NCBI GenBank assembly: GCA_013214965.1
Contig: JABSRU010000004.1
Span: 62,001 to 126,000 of the forward strand
DNA length: 64,000 nucleotides
Reading direction: 5' to 3'
Origin: Gammaproteobacteria bacterium
Lineage (GTDB): Bacteria > Pseudomonadota > Gammaproteobacteria > Enterobacterales > Psychrobiaceae
The position numbers and the translations under genes were made by a program. Under the pieces are notes generated by a model, which was given only the letters and a program-made list of their open reading frames with translations, was not told the DNA's origin and searched no databases. The number at the start of each line of letters is the position of its first letter. The stretch's first letter is position 1. Shown here in pieces: positions 46,548 through 55,552 of this stretch.

Positions 46548-46619
46548 AAATAAGCCGCGCAAAAAATGCACGGCTTATTTATTTCGCAATATACCTCGTG
46601 ACCAATGGTCGCGAGGTAT
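46548..46619 (-). terminator. Two adjacent hairpins between yqeY and dnaG
   Basis: Distal to yqeY: ATACCTCG-T-GACC / GGTC-G-CGAGGTAT (46591-46603 and 46607-46619), a 13-bp stem with one wobble and a 3-base loop. Then AAATAAGCCG / CGGCTTATTT (46548-46557 and 46571-46580), 10 bp followed by TTTGTTTG. The second resembles the internal terminator that, in E. coli, lies between rpsU and dnaG; here it follows the inserted yqeY. Confidence 0.7.
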
Positions 46620-46630
46620 GAGTACAAAGC

Positions 46631-47077
46631 TTAGGCAGAGAAGGATGCTTTAATTAAGCCACTTATCTTGCCTAAATCAGCACGACCTTGAACCTGAGGT
46701 TTAAGGATAGCCATGACTTTCCCCATCTCTTGCATTGAAGTTGCGTTAGTTTCTGCGATTGCTGATTTAATCAAACCATCGATTTCATCGCTGGTTAGTG
46801 GTTTCGGTAAAAATTCCTCAATCACTGTGATTTCTTGCAATTCTACATCGACTAAATCTTGACGATTTGCATCTTCAAACTGTTTTGCTGCATCGCGGCG
46901 TTGCTTAACCATTTTTACTAAGATGGCTAAAACGTCATCATCGTTTAAGGTAATGCGCTCATCGATTTCTCGTTGTTTAACGGCAGCAAGAGCCATCCGA
47001 ATTGTAGACAAGCGTTTTTTTGCTTTCGCACGCATCGCTACTTTCATTTGGTCTTTTAGTTGCTCTAGTAGGCTCAT
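46631..47077 (-). CDS. yqeY: YqeY/GatB-like domain protein
   Basis: 148 residues of the YqeY family: MSLLEQLKDQMKVAMRAKAKKRLSTIRM, IDERITLNDDDVLAILVKMVKQRRDAAKQFE, and the C-terminal MGKVMAILKPQVQGRADLGKIS typical of the GatB tail domain that binds tRNA. The precise role is unknown; a link to tRNA-dependent amidation or tRNA handling is proposed. It is placed between rpsU (13-bp gap) and dnaG, an arrangement usual in Shewanella-like genomes. Confidence 0.93.
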   Translation of the reverse strand: MSLLEQLKDQMKVAMRAKAKKRLSTIRMALAAVKQREIDERITLNDDDVLAILVKMVKQRRDAAKQFEDANRQDLVDVELQEITVIEEFLPKPLTSDEIDGLIKSAIAETNATSMQEMGKVMAILKPQVQGRADLGKISGLIKASFSA

Positions 47078-47090
47078 AGTCGACTAATTC

Positions 47091-47306
47091 TTAGTACATA
47101 CGTACGCGACGAGCGTTTTCACGGCTCAATTTCTTAGCAAGACGCTTTGAAGCAGCTGCTTTAGCACGCTTACGTGCAGTCGTTGGCTTTTCATAGTGCT
47201 CACGACGACGTACTTCAGATAAGATTCCAGCTTTTTCACAAGAACGCTTGAAACGACGTAGTGCTACGTCAAATGGTTCGTTTTCTCTAACTTTAACTAT
47301 TGGCAT
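47091..47306 (-). CDS. rpsU: 30S ribosomal protein S21
   Basis: 71 residues, identical in length to E. coli S21, beginning [21 protein letters not shown] and ending in a basic tail ([11 protein letters not shown]). It helps mRNA pairing with 16S rRNA. First gene of the operon with yqeY, dnaG and rpoD. No LexA box was recognised in the 200-bp gap to the divergent tsaD. Confidence 0.98.
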   Translation of the reverse strand: MPIVKVRENEPFDVALRRFKRSCEKAGILSEVRRREHYEKPTTARKRAKAAASKRLAKKLSRENARRVRMY

Positions 47307-47507
47307 TTGCCTTTCGCCTCGAAGGTTGTTTTATATAAGCCAAGTGCAATAAATAATGTTGCAGGGCTGTCAAATTTTGGTGCGACATTTTAATCCGAAC
47401 CGTGCCCTATTGTAAAGCGAGATCACCAGTAGTAGCAAATTATTTCTCCAATACTGCGAAATATAGTACAATCGCGCTCACTTATTTTTTGTTCGAATTG
47501 AAACTAC

Positions 47508-48533
47508 ATGCGTATTTTAGGAATTGAAACCTCTTGTGATGAGACCGGTATTGCCATTTATGATGATCAAGATGGCTTGTTAGCTCATCAGCTTTATAGT
47601 CAGGTAAAACTGCATGCTGACTACGGCGGTGTGGTTCCTGAATTGGCCTCTCGCGATCACTCAAGAAAGATCATCTCATTGATTCGACAGACATTAAAAG
47701 AGGCTAACTGTACTAAGGATGACATCGATGGAGTTGCGTATACCGCAGGGCCTGGCTTAGTTGGTGCCTTGTTAGTTGGGGCTTCCGTGGGCCGTTCGTT
47801 GGCCTATGCTTGGGACAAACCAGCCGTGGCGGTTCACCACATGGAAGGGCATTTGTTGGCGCCAATGTTGGAGGAAAATAAGCCAGATTTTCCATTTTTG
47901 GCGCTATTAGTGTCTGGCGGGCATACCCAAATGGTTCGAGTCGATGGCATTGGTCGTTATACTTTACTTGGTGAATCAGTGGACGATGCCGCAGGTGAAG
48001 CGTTTGATAAAACTGCTAAATTATTAGGGCTTGATTATCCCGGTGGACCTCGCTTGGCCAAAATGGCAGAAATGGGCGATAGTTCACGTTTTACCTTTCC
48101 ACGACCAATGACTAATAAGCCAGGGTTAGATTTTAGTTTTAGTGGCCTAAAAACCTTTGCGGCGAATACTATTCGCGATAATTCGGTTGATGGTGTCTGT
48201 GATCCACAAACCCAAGCTGATATTGCACGAGCTTTTGAAGATGCGGTGGTTGATACGCTAGCCATTAAATGTAAAAGAGCCTTAAAAGAGACAGGTTTAA
48301 AACGCTTGGTGATTGCTGGCGGCGTTAGTGCTAATAGTCATTTACGTATAGAGCTCGAAAAATTAATGGTTGGGCGCGGCGGTAAGGTATTTTATCCCCG
48401 TCATGAATTTTGTGCTGACAATGGTGCGATGATCGCTTATGCGGGAATGCAGCGTTTAAAAGCCAACCAAACCGTTGGTTTAGAAATCTCTGCGACCCCA
48501 CGTTGGCCGATGGATACCTTGCCAGCGGTTTAG
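47508..48533 (+). CDS. tsaD: tRNA N6-threonylcarbamoyladenosine transferase TsaD
   Basis: 341 residues of the Kae1/TsaD ASKHA fold: [20 protein letters not shown], metal-binding His pair in [12 protein letters not shown] (about 110-121), GGHTQMV and [10 protein letters not shown]. It transfers the threonylcarbamoyl group to A37 of ANN-decoding tRNAs together with TsaB and TsaE. TACAAT at 47467-47472 could be its -10. Divergent from rpsU, a common arrangement. Its stop overlaps the opposing plsY stop by 4 bp. Confidence 0.97.
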   Translation: MRILGIETSCDETGIAIYDDQDGLLAHQLYSQVKLHADYGGVVPELASRDHSRKIISLIRQTLKEANCTKDDIDGVAYTAGPGLVGALLVGASVGRSLAYAWDKPAVAVHHMEGHLLAPMLEENKPDFPFLALLVSGGHTQMVRVDGIGRYTLLGESVDDAAGEAFDKTAKLLGLDYPGGPRLAKMAEMGDSSRFTFPRPMTNKPGLDFSFSGLKTFAANTIRDNSVDGVCDPQTQADIARAFEDAVVDTLAIKCKRALKETGLKRLVIAGGVSANSHLRIELEKLMVGRGGKVFYPRHEFCADNGAMIAYAGMQRLKANQTVGLEISATPRWPMDTLPAV

Positions 48534-49129
48534 CGCTTTTTAAATTTTTCGGAGACTTTGGGCTCTTGCCCTTTGAGTAATCGCATAATGTTGGGCTGAT
48601 GGCGAATGATGATCAACAGTCCAAGCATCGCAACTGGAATGGTATATTCAGGCTTGATTATGTAAGTGAGGAGCGGTGAGATAATCGCGACAAATATTGA
48701 AGCAAGGGACGAATAGCCCGAAATTAACAAAACAACAATCCAGCTGACTAATAACAAACCGGTCAAATCCAAGCCAATTGGCAGCAACGAACCCAATGCC
48801 GTCGCCACCCCTTTACCGCCTTCAAATTCAAAAAATATTGGAAAAATATGCCCTAAGCAAGCGGCAATCGCGACTACGCCTAAACTGATTGGGTCGAGAC
48901 CAATAAAGTAAGAACACCAGACTGGAATCGTCCCTTTGAGTAAGTCTCCCATTAATACTAATATCGCCAGTTTTACACCAGCCAGCCGTAAAATATTGGT
49001 GGCTCCCGGGTTTCCTGAGCCATTTTTGCGGGGATCGGGTAGCTTATAAATTCGCGCAACAATGATTGCGCTCGACAGAGAACCAGCAAGGTAGGCAAAT
49101 ATCGCCATTAGAAAAGTTAAGGCGATCAT
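48530..49129 (-). CDS. plsY: Glycerol-3-phosphate acyltransferase PlsY
   Basis: 199 residues, about five membrane helices, with the three PlsY motifs: [30 protein letters not shown] (split over 15-45), [21 protein letters not shown] (about 92-112) and the late [10 protein letters not shown]. It acylates glycerol-3-phosphate from acyl-phosphate at the inner membrane. Convergent with tsaD (4-bp overlap), divergent from folB. Confidence 0.96.
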   Translation of the reverse strand: MIALTFLMAIFAYLAGSLSSAIIVARIYKLPDPRKNGSGNPGATNILRLAGVKLAILVLMGDLLKGTIPVWCSYFIGLDPISLGVVAIAACLGHIFPIFFEFEGGKGVATALGSLLPIGLDLTGLLLVSWIVVLLISGYSSLASIFVAIISPLLTYIIKPEYTIPVAMLGLLIIIRHQPNIMRLLKGQEPKVSEKFKKR

Positions 49130-49335
49130 TGGCTAGCGATCCTTAAACTTTGATCTAGAATTAGGGTGATTAAAATTGGTTGTCGATTCCGTGTCATTTG
49201 ATGGCTGTTTTCCTTGGCTATTTACGCTATATTAGCGCGATTGTTAATTTTGTGTATATATTTGTCGCTCATCATACGCGCAGATATATGATAAAGGTAT
49301 CCGACCATTTTATTCGGCATAATAATTAGAGAGCA

Positions 49336-49692
49336 ATGATGGACATCGTTTTTATAAAGCAATTAAAAGTTGAAACCACAATTGGCGCCTACGACTGGGA
49401 AAAAACCATTAAGCAAACTCTGTTGCTCGATCTAGATATGGCTTGGGATAACACCGCGCCCGCGTTAGAGGACGATCTGAATAAAGCCTTGGATTATGCC
49501 AGTGTGTCGCAGCGGATCACCAGTTGGCTTGAGCAACAAAAAATAGAGTTAATTGAGTCTGTCGCTGAGCGTTTGGCGCAGATGTTATTGGTGGAATTCT
49601 CGATCACTTGGTTGCGTTTAACAGTGACTAAGCCCGATGCCGTGGCTAATGCCGCGGGCGTTGGCGTAACGATTGAGCGGGGAAAAAGATAG
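49336..49692 (+). CDS. folB: Dihydroneopterin aldolase
   Basis: 118 residues: MDIVFIKQLKVETTIGAYDWEK, the conserved DYASVSQRIT and the C-terminal LTVTKPDAV. It cleaves dihydroneopterin to 6-hydroxymethyl-dihydropterin. The start is an ATGATG doublet (49336 or 49339). folK follows after 2 bp, the next enzyme of the pathway, then uppP. Confidence 0.95.
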   Translation: MMDIVFIKQLKVETTIGAYDWEKTIKQTLLLDLDMAWDNTAPALEDDLNKALDYASVSQRITSWLEQQKIELIESVAERLAQMLLVEFSITWLRLTVTKPDAVANAAGVGVTIERGKR

Positions 49693-49694
49693 CC

Positions 49695-50195
49695 ATGGCG
49701 ACCATATATATTAGTATTGGCAGTAATATCGATAAAGCCAAGCACATTCGCCAAGGTATTGAGCAGTTGAAATATCATTTTGGTGAACTCGATATTTCGT
49801 CGGTGTTTGAAAGTGAATCGGTCGGTTTTGATGGTAGTAACTTTTTTAATCTAGTCTGTTGTGCTGACACCCTGCTCGATATTGCAAGTGTCACTACCTT
49901 GTTACGTCAGATTGAAGTGGCTAATGGCCGTGACCGTAGTGCTAAAAAGTTTAGTTCTCGGACCTTAGATTTGGACTTATTGCTCTATGATGACTTAGTG
50001 GTTGATGAGCCCGTTCAACTCCCTCGCGATGAAATAGACAAAAATGCTTTTGTGTTGTGGCCGCTGGCGCAGATTGCGCCAGCATTAATCCACCCCAGCT
50101 TAGCAATCTGTTATCAGGATTTATGGCAAGATTTTGATAAAACTAAACAACCCATATGGATAATCCCTTTTGACTTTCAAGGAAGTAATCAATAG
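49695..50195 (+). CDS. folK: Hydroxymethyl-dihydropterin pyrophosphokinase
   Basis: 166 residues: ATIYISIGSNIDKAKHI, LRQIEVANGRDRSAKKFSSR and the acidic Mg-binding TLDLDLLLYDD, as in HPPK. It pyrophosphorylates 6-hydroxymethyl-dihydropterin for folate synthesis. It directly follows folB and abuts uppP with no gap (stop TAG then ATG). Confidence 0.95.
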   Translation: MATIYISIGSNIDKAKHIRQGIEQLKYHFGELDISSVFESESVGFDGSNFFNLVCCADTLLDIASVTTLLRQIEVANGRDRSAKKFSSRTLDLDLLLYDDLVVDEPVQLPRDEIDKNAFVLWPLAQIAPALIHPSLAICYQDLWQDFDKTKQPIWIIPFDFQGSNQ

Positions 50196-50999
50196 ATGTC
50201 AACGTTAGAAATTATAATTTTATCATTAATTCAGGGTTTTACTGAATTTTTACCCATTTCTAGTTCGGCTCACCTTATTTTGCCGTCGGCGGTATTAGGG
50301 TGGAAAGATCAAGGCTTAGCCTTTGATGTCGCTGTGCACCTTGGGACATTATTAGCGGTGATGATTTACTTTAGAGCCGAAGTGGTGACGTTGCTAAAAG
50401 CGTGGTTTGGTTCGTTGGCTGGCACGCATAATGGCGAAAGCCGCCTAGCGTGGTGGCTTATTGTTGGCACGATCCCGGCCGGTTTGTTTGGTTTGTTGGC
50501 TAAAGATTTCATTGAACTGTATTTACGTTCGGCTTGGGTTATTGCGGCAACGACCATTAGTTTTGGTTTGTTATTATGGTGGGCTGATCGTAAGGCGACC
50601 CAACAAATTGATGAATATAAACTGACTTTATCTAATGCAATCTATATTGGTTTAGCGCAAGCGATGGCTCTTATTCCTGGCACCTCACGCTCTGGAATCA
50701 CCATGACCGCTGGCTTAATGTTGGGGATGACCCGTGAAAGCGCGGCGCGTTTTTCATTTTTATTGTCGATCCCAATTATTATCATGAGCGGTGGCTATAC
50801 TGCCCTGGGTTTCCTCGATGACTCTGTTGTCGTTAACTGGTCTGAGTTAGGCTATGGCATTGTGTTGTCATTTATCAGTGCTTATATTTGTATTACCTTC
50901 TTCCTGAATGTGATTAGCAAAATGGGGATGTTACCGTTTGTGATTTATCGTTTATTACTCGGTGCCGGCTTAGTCACTTTCTTACTTTATACTAGCTAA
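50196..50999 (+). CDS. uppP: Undecaprenyl-diphosphatase
   Basis: 267 residues and about eight membrane helices. The two active-site motifs are [17 protein letters not shown] (about 12-28) and [17 protein letters not shown] (about 160-176). It recycles undecaprenyl-diphosphate to the monophosphate for cell wall and polysaccharide export. Last gene of the folB-folK-uppP run; its stop overlaps the opposing cca by 8 bp. Confidence 0.97.
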   Translation: MSTLEIIILSLIQGFTEFLPISSSAHLILPSAVLGWKDQGLAFDVAVHLGTLLAVMIYFRAEVVTLLKAWFGSLAGTHNGESRLAWWLIVGTIPAGLFGLLAKDFIELYLRSAWVIAATTISFGLLLWWADRKATQQIDEYKLTLSNAIYIGLAQAMALIPGTSRSGITMTAGLMLGMTRESAARFSFLLSIPIIIMSGGYTALGFLDDSVVVNWSELGYGIVLSFISAYICITFFLNVISKMGMLPFVIYRLLLGAGLVTFLLYTS

Positions 51000-52197
51000 T
51001 CGCTAACACTCTCGCTTGAAACAGCGCCGGCTTAATAGCGGCGCCTGTGATCCCTTGCTCCATTATTTCCTGTGCCTTGACCGCTTGCGCTAATTCAAAA
51101 TACTTAATCATGATTTGGCGTTGTGGATATTCATTGGTTTCAAAGCCGAGTCTACCTCGCGCATCGGCTTCACAGGTTAACAAAAACTGATGATAACGCT
51201 GTGGTTTGCGCCACACGTCTAATTTATCAAACAGTTTAATGATGGTGTCTTTGCGCATTTCATCACAACGATGAATTTTACAATGATGATCACTCACTAA
51301 TAATGCCAACTCTTGCTGTAAATTTGGTACTCGCAAGCGCTGACACAATTGTTTAATCAATGGTAATCCCGACTGACCATGACCATGGTGCGATGGCCAT
51401 TTATGCTCCGGAGTATTGGCTTTTCCTAAGTCATGGACCAGTGCTGCAAATCGAATCACCGGATCATTGGTTAACTTAGCCGCTTGCTCAACGACCATTA
51501 GGGTGTGAATGCCAGAGTCTATTTCTGGGTGCCATTTAGCGGGATTAGGGACGCCAAACAACTGATCAATCTCTGGCAATAGTACGGTTAGTGCTTGGCA
51601 TTGGCGCAACACTTCAAAGAACACCTGAGGGCTTTGTGAGTCAAGGGCTTTGGCCATTTCACTCCACACGCGCTCAGGCGTTAAATGTGCTAATTCACCC
51701 TGTTGGGCAAGTTGTTGCATTAAAGCGAGTGTTTCTGGCGCAATGGTAAAGCCAAGATGCGAAAATCTGGCGGCAAATCTGGCGACCCGTAATACCCGCA
51801 GTGGATCCTCACTAAAGGCCGGAGAAACGTGCCGTAACACTTTATTGTTAAGATCTTGCTGACCATTAAAGGGATCAACCAAGTCACCATTGGGGGCTTG
51901 TGCGATGGCGTTAATGGTGAGATCACGGCGAATTAAGTCATCTTCTAACGTTACATCGGGTGCGCTATAACAGTCAAAACCAGTGTATCCATGGCCTGAT
52001 TTACGCTCGGTACGGGCTAACGCATATTCTTCTTTGGTGTTTGGATTAAGAAAGACCGGAAAATCTTTACCGACTTGCTGGTAGTGTTGGTCCAGTAGTT
52101 GCCGCGGCGTTGCGCCAACGACCACCCAGTCGCGATCTTTAACGGCTATGTTGAGTAATTTATCTCGTACCGCACCACCGACTAAAAATATTTCCAT
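50992..52197 (-). CDS. cca: CCA-adding tRNA nucleotidyltransferase with HD domain
   Basis: 401 residues, class II CCA enzyme. N-terminal nucleotidyltransferase ([24 protein letters not shown], then the template [11 protein letters not shown]) and a C-terminal HD phosphohydrolase domain ([25 protein letters not shown], about 227-251). It repairs or adds the tRNA 3' CCA. Similar in length to E. coli Cca (412). Single gene between convergent uppP and divergent gspAB. Confidence 0.96.
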   Translation of the reverse strand: MEIFLVGGAVRDKLLNIAVKDRDWVVVGATPRQLLDQHYQQVGKDFPVFLNPNTKEEYALARTERKSGHGYTGFDCYSAPDVTLEDDLIRRDLTINAIAQAPNGDLVDPFNGQQDLNNKVLRHVSPAFSEDPLRVLRVARFAARFSHLGFTIAPETLALMQQLAQQGELAHLTPERVWSEMAKALDSQSPQVFFEVLRQCQALTVLLPEIDQLFGVPNPAKWHPEIDSGIHTLMVVEQAAKLTNDPVIRFAALVHDLGKANTPEHKWPSHHGHGQSGLPLIKQLCQRLRVPNLQQELALLVSDHHCKIHRCDEMRKDTIIKLFDKLDVWRKPQRYHQFLLTCEADARGRLGFETNEYPQRQIMIKYFELAQAVKAQEIMEQGITGAAIKPALFQARVLAIS

Positions 52198-52307
52198 CCG
52201 CCTACCTATAAAAAGAGATTCATATGATTTTTATTATACCTACTTAGACCTCATCCGCGAAGTCTGTTAGGATTTAAGCGAATTTTTATGAATCAAGGTA
52301 AGGTTGA

Positions 52308-54395
52308 ATGTATCAGGCGTTTTACGGTCTCAAGGAAATTCCATTTTCCATTGCCCCTAATCCAAAATATCTATTTTTAAGTGATCGTCATCAAGAGGCG
52401 TTGACTCATTTGGAGTATTGCCTTAATGGTAGTGGCGGTTTTGTCCTTTTAACCGGTGAAGTTGGCACTGGTAAAACAACCTTGACCCGTTCGCTACTGA
52501 ATAACTTATCCGATGATACCGACATTGCTTTTGTGTTGAATCCTAGCTTGACCGAAGTCGAATTGCTGTCGACGGTCTGTGATGAATTTGATATCACCTA
52601 TCCTGTTTATCCGAGTTTAAAGCAATTGGTTGATGGCATTAGCAAGTTTTTGTTGGCTAATCATCAGAAAGAACGCAACACTTTATTAGTGATTGATGAA
52701 GCCCAGCATCTTCGGGCTGAAGTGTTAGAGCAGCTGAGATTATTAACCAATTTAGAAACCGATAGTAAAAAATTGTTGCAGGTTATTTTAATTGGTCAGC
52801 CAGAATTACAACAACAACTTAAGCAGCAGCATTTGCGACAATTGGCACAGCGCATTACCGCCCGCTATCATCTAATGCCATTAATTAAAGAAGATGTTAG
52901 TGCCTATATTGCCCACCGCCTACGTATTGCGGGGCGTGAAACAGGGCTGTTTAGCAAGAAAGCCTGCGATCGAGTGTTTAAATTAAGTGAAGGGATCCCG
53001 CGGGTTATTAACCTAATTTGTGATAAAGCGTTGTTATTAGCCTATGGCGAGCAGCTTACCGAAATTGGAGTGGCTAATATTAATAACGCGGCTTCACAGG
53101 TGCTATTTGTTGACTACGAACACCAAAAGTCAGCAATTACTAGGTATAAGCCTGCACTTGCTGGTGCTGCGATGTTGTTACTGGGTTTAAGTGCTGGCTG
53201 GGCATTATTTAGGTATGTACCCGTTATCATTGAGCAGGGAAGTGCCCTAGAGCTAGCTGAACCGACTGGAAAGGTACTACTATCTGTCGATATTTCGCAA
53301 CAGCTAACACCTTATCTGGCATCTGCTCGATTAGAAAACACCGCATTCTCTGGCTTAATGGGAGCATGGGGTACTGCGCAAGGCGCAGGTACAACGCCAT
53401 GTGTTTCGGCTAAAAAGTATGGCCTGCGTTGTATCGATGGTCATGGTTGGGCTCAACTCATTGCCTATAACCACCCAGCTGTGGTGAGTCTTAATATGGA
53501 GAATCAACAGTATTATGGGGTCATAGTTGCCTTTGATGGTGCCGAACAACTATTATTGCAGTTATTCGATCGGCAAGTTGTGATCACTAAATCGTGGTTA
53601 CTTCAGAATTGGGCGGGAAGCTTTACGCTATTATGGCAACCGCCGGCGCAGTTTAAGCGATACTTAAAGCTCGGTGACGGAGGTAGCGCGGTCGCTGAGC
53701 TGGCTACTTTACTCAATCATTATTACCGTTTAGAGCAATCGAACTTGCAAACGTTTGATCTTAAACTAGTGAGACTAGTTAAGCGATTTCAACAAGACAA
53801 TCAGTTATCTGTTGATGGCATCGCTGGTGAAAAAACCTTATTTAAATTGCAGGTGGCTACGCAACAGCAACACTTGAAATTACAGACATCAGCGATGCTA
53901 GTCGCTAAAACAGTGGCAATGCCACCACCCGAAAAACTCGTTGCAAAGGCGCCCGTTTATCATGCACAGTTGAGTAATAAGCAGGTCACGGTTAATTCTA
54001 AAAAAACGCAAGTCGCCTCAGTCCAGTCAGCAGATAGTCAACTGAATGTGATAAAAAGTAATGATAAAGTCTCTAATGACTTAGCCAACCGCTTTAATCA
54101 GGCACTGGCAGACATGAAAGCTGATGAAGAAAAACCTAAGCAAAGTAGTAAGCTGCATCCACAACCATTAACGCGTTATCCACAGTGGTACCAAGATTTA
54201 GTGCCGAGTTTAGATTTTAGCTCTCATATTTATTCCAGTGAAGCAAATAATCGTTGGGTCAAGGTTAATAAGCAGGTGGTTAAAGAAGGTGAGCTGATTA
54301 ATGCCAATATGCGATTGGTCGCCATTACTCCCGAGCAGGTGGTGATCGAAATGCAGCAACGACAGTTTACATTACCAGCGTTAAGCAGTTGGTAG
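52308..54395 (+). CDS. Fused GspA-GspB protein (type II secretion)
   Basis: 695 residues. In order: an AAA+ ATPase of the ExeA type (YGLKEIPFSIAPNPKYLF; Walker A GEVGTGKTTL at about 49-58; Walker B TLLVIDEAQ at about 124), a membrane helix (about 283-307), a C39-peptidase-like region (about 330-440), a peptidoglycan-binding domain (about 455-517), a polar linker, and a final 73-residue domain (from RYPQWYQDLVPSLDFSS to FTLPALSSW) that matches the C-terminus of GspB/ExeB. GspA and GspB together help insert the secretin GspD through peptidoglycan and are usually two genes. The frame is uninterrupted, so this is a natural fusion. No other gsp gene is in the window. Confidence 0.8.
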   Translation: MYQAFYGLKEIPFSIAPNPKYLFLSDRHQEALTHLEYCLNGSGGFVLLTGEVGTGKTTLTRSLLNNLSDDTDIAFVLNPSLTEVELLSTVCDEFDITYPVYPSLKQLVDGISKFLLANHQKERNTLLVIDEAQHLRAEVLEQLRLLTNLETDSKKLLQVILIGQPELQQQLKQQHLRQLAQRITARYHLMPLIKEDVSAYIAHRLRIAGRETGLFSKKACDRVFKLSEGIPRVINLICDKALLLAYGEQLTEIGVANINNAASQVLFVDYEHQKSAITRYKPALAGAAMLLLGLSAGWALFRYVPVIIEQGSALELAEPTGKVLLSVDISQQLTPYLASARLENTAFSGLMGAWGTAQGAGTTPCVSAKKYGLRCIDGHGWAQLIAYNHPAVVSLNMENQQYYGVIVAFDGAEQLLLQLFDRQVVITKSWLLQNWAGSFTLLWQPPAQFKRYLKLGDGGSAVAELATLLNHYYRLEQSNLQTFDLKLVRLVKRFQQDNQLSVDGIAGEKTLFKLQVATQQQHLKLQTSAMLVAKTVAMPPPEKLVAKAPVYHAQLSNKQVTVNSKKTQVASVQSADSQLNVIKSNDKVSNDLANRFNQALADMKADEEKPKQSSKLHPQPLTRYPQWYQDLVPSLDFSSHIYSSEANNRWVKVNKQVVKEGELINANMRLVAITPEQVVIEMQQRQFTLPALSSW

Positions 54396-54424
54396 ATCAA
54401 TACAAAATTATCTGAATTTATTAC

Positions 54425-54474
54425 TTGCCTGTTTCGATTCGGGCTTTATAATATCGCTAATGATAATAGTTACT
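54425..54474 (+). promoter_or_regulatory. Promoter and Fur-like box of fbpABC
   Basis: TTGCCT (54425) and TATAAT (54447-54452), 16 bp apart, form a good sigma-70 promoter. At 54456-54474, GCTAATGATAATAGTTACT matches the 19-bp Fur consensus GATAATGATAATCATTATC at 14 positions. The box covers the expected start point, suiting repression by Fe-Fur. Confidence 0.7.
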
Positions 54475-54488
54475 ATTTAGAGGGTTGA

Positions 54489-55502
54489 ATGAAATCAATT
54501 ACAGCAGTTGCAGCGCTAGTGATGACCGTAGTGTCATCTTTTTCGGCGATGGCTCATGATGAAGAAGTAAATATTTACTCTTATCGCCAGCCATTTTTAA
54601 TTAATCCAGTGGTCGAAGATTTTACCAAGCAAACGGGGATTAAAGTTAATGTCGTCTTTGCTAAGAAAGGGCTAGCGGAGCGCTTACAGCGTGAAGGCAA
54701 GCACACTAAAGCTGATTTAGTGTTAACCACTGATATTAGCCGCTTGATGGATCTTGCTGAAAAAGGCTTAACTCAGCCAGTGAATAGCAAGGTGATTAAT
54801 AGCAATGTTCCTAGTTATTTACGTGATGCTGATAACCAATGGTTTGCATTAACCACTCGTGTTCGTAATCTATACGTATCGAAAGACCGTATTGGTGACA
54901 CCAAATTAACCTACGAAGATTTAAGCGATCCTAAATACAAAGGTAAAATTTGTACCCGCTCTGGTAAGCATGCTTATACGGTTGCGTTAATCTCATCGAT
55001 GATTGCTCATCATGGTTATGATGATGCCAAAGTATGGCTTGAAGGATTTAAAGCAAACTTAGCCCGTCGTCCTCAAGGTAATGACCGTGCACAAATCAAA
55101 GCCATTACTCAAGGTCAGTGTGACATCGCATTGGGCAACAGTTATTACTTTGGTAAAATTTTAAACAATCCAAAGCAAAAGGCTTGGGCAGAATCGGTGG
55201 CGATTACTTTCCCTAATCAGCAAGATCGTGGTGCTCACATTAATGTTAGTGGCATGGTATTAACTAAATATGCTCATAACAAAGCGGCAGCCATTGCGTT
55301 AATGGAATATTTAACCAGTGATTTAGCACAAAGTATTTACGCCAAAGTAAATATGGAATACCCAGTTAAAGTAGGCATTAAGCCATCACCATTAGTGGCA
55401 TCTTGGGGCGAATTTAAAGCCGACAAGCTAGCGATGTCAGACATTGCTAAAAACCGACAGTTGGCATTAAAAATGTTAGATCAGGTGAAATTTGACTTGT
55501 AA
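54489..55502 (+). CDS. fbpA: Ferric iron ABC transporter, periplasmic binding protein
   Basis: 337 residues with signal peptide (…VMTVVSSFSAMAHD). It is a class of FbpA/FutA/IdiA binding proteins: VNIYSYRQPFLINPVVEDFTKQ at the N-terminus and the iron-ligand tyrosine pair in GNSYYFGK (about 217-224). It binds Fe3+ in the periplasm and delivers it to FbpB. First gene of fbpABC behind a Fur-like box. Confidence 0.92.
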   Translation: MKSITAVAALVMTVVSSFSAMAHDEEVNIYSYRQPFLINPVVEDFTKQTGIKVNVVFAKKGLAERLQREGKHTKADLVLTTDISRLMDLAEKGLTQPVNSKVINSNVPSYLRDADNQWFALTTRVRNLYVSKDRIGDTKLTYEDLSDPKYKGKICTRSGKHAYTVALISSMIAHHGYDDAKVWLEGFKANLARRPQGNDRAQIKAITQGQCDIALGNSYYFGKILNNPKQKAWAESVAITFPNQQDRGAHINVSGMVLTKYAHNKAAAIALMEYLTSDLAQSIYAKVNMEYPVKVGIKPSPLVASWGEFKADKLAMSDIAKNRQLALKMLDQVKFDL

Positions 55503-55552
55503 ATGGTATAAGATACTGTTTATTAAATCCTGAGACGATTAGTTAGTTGTAA

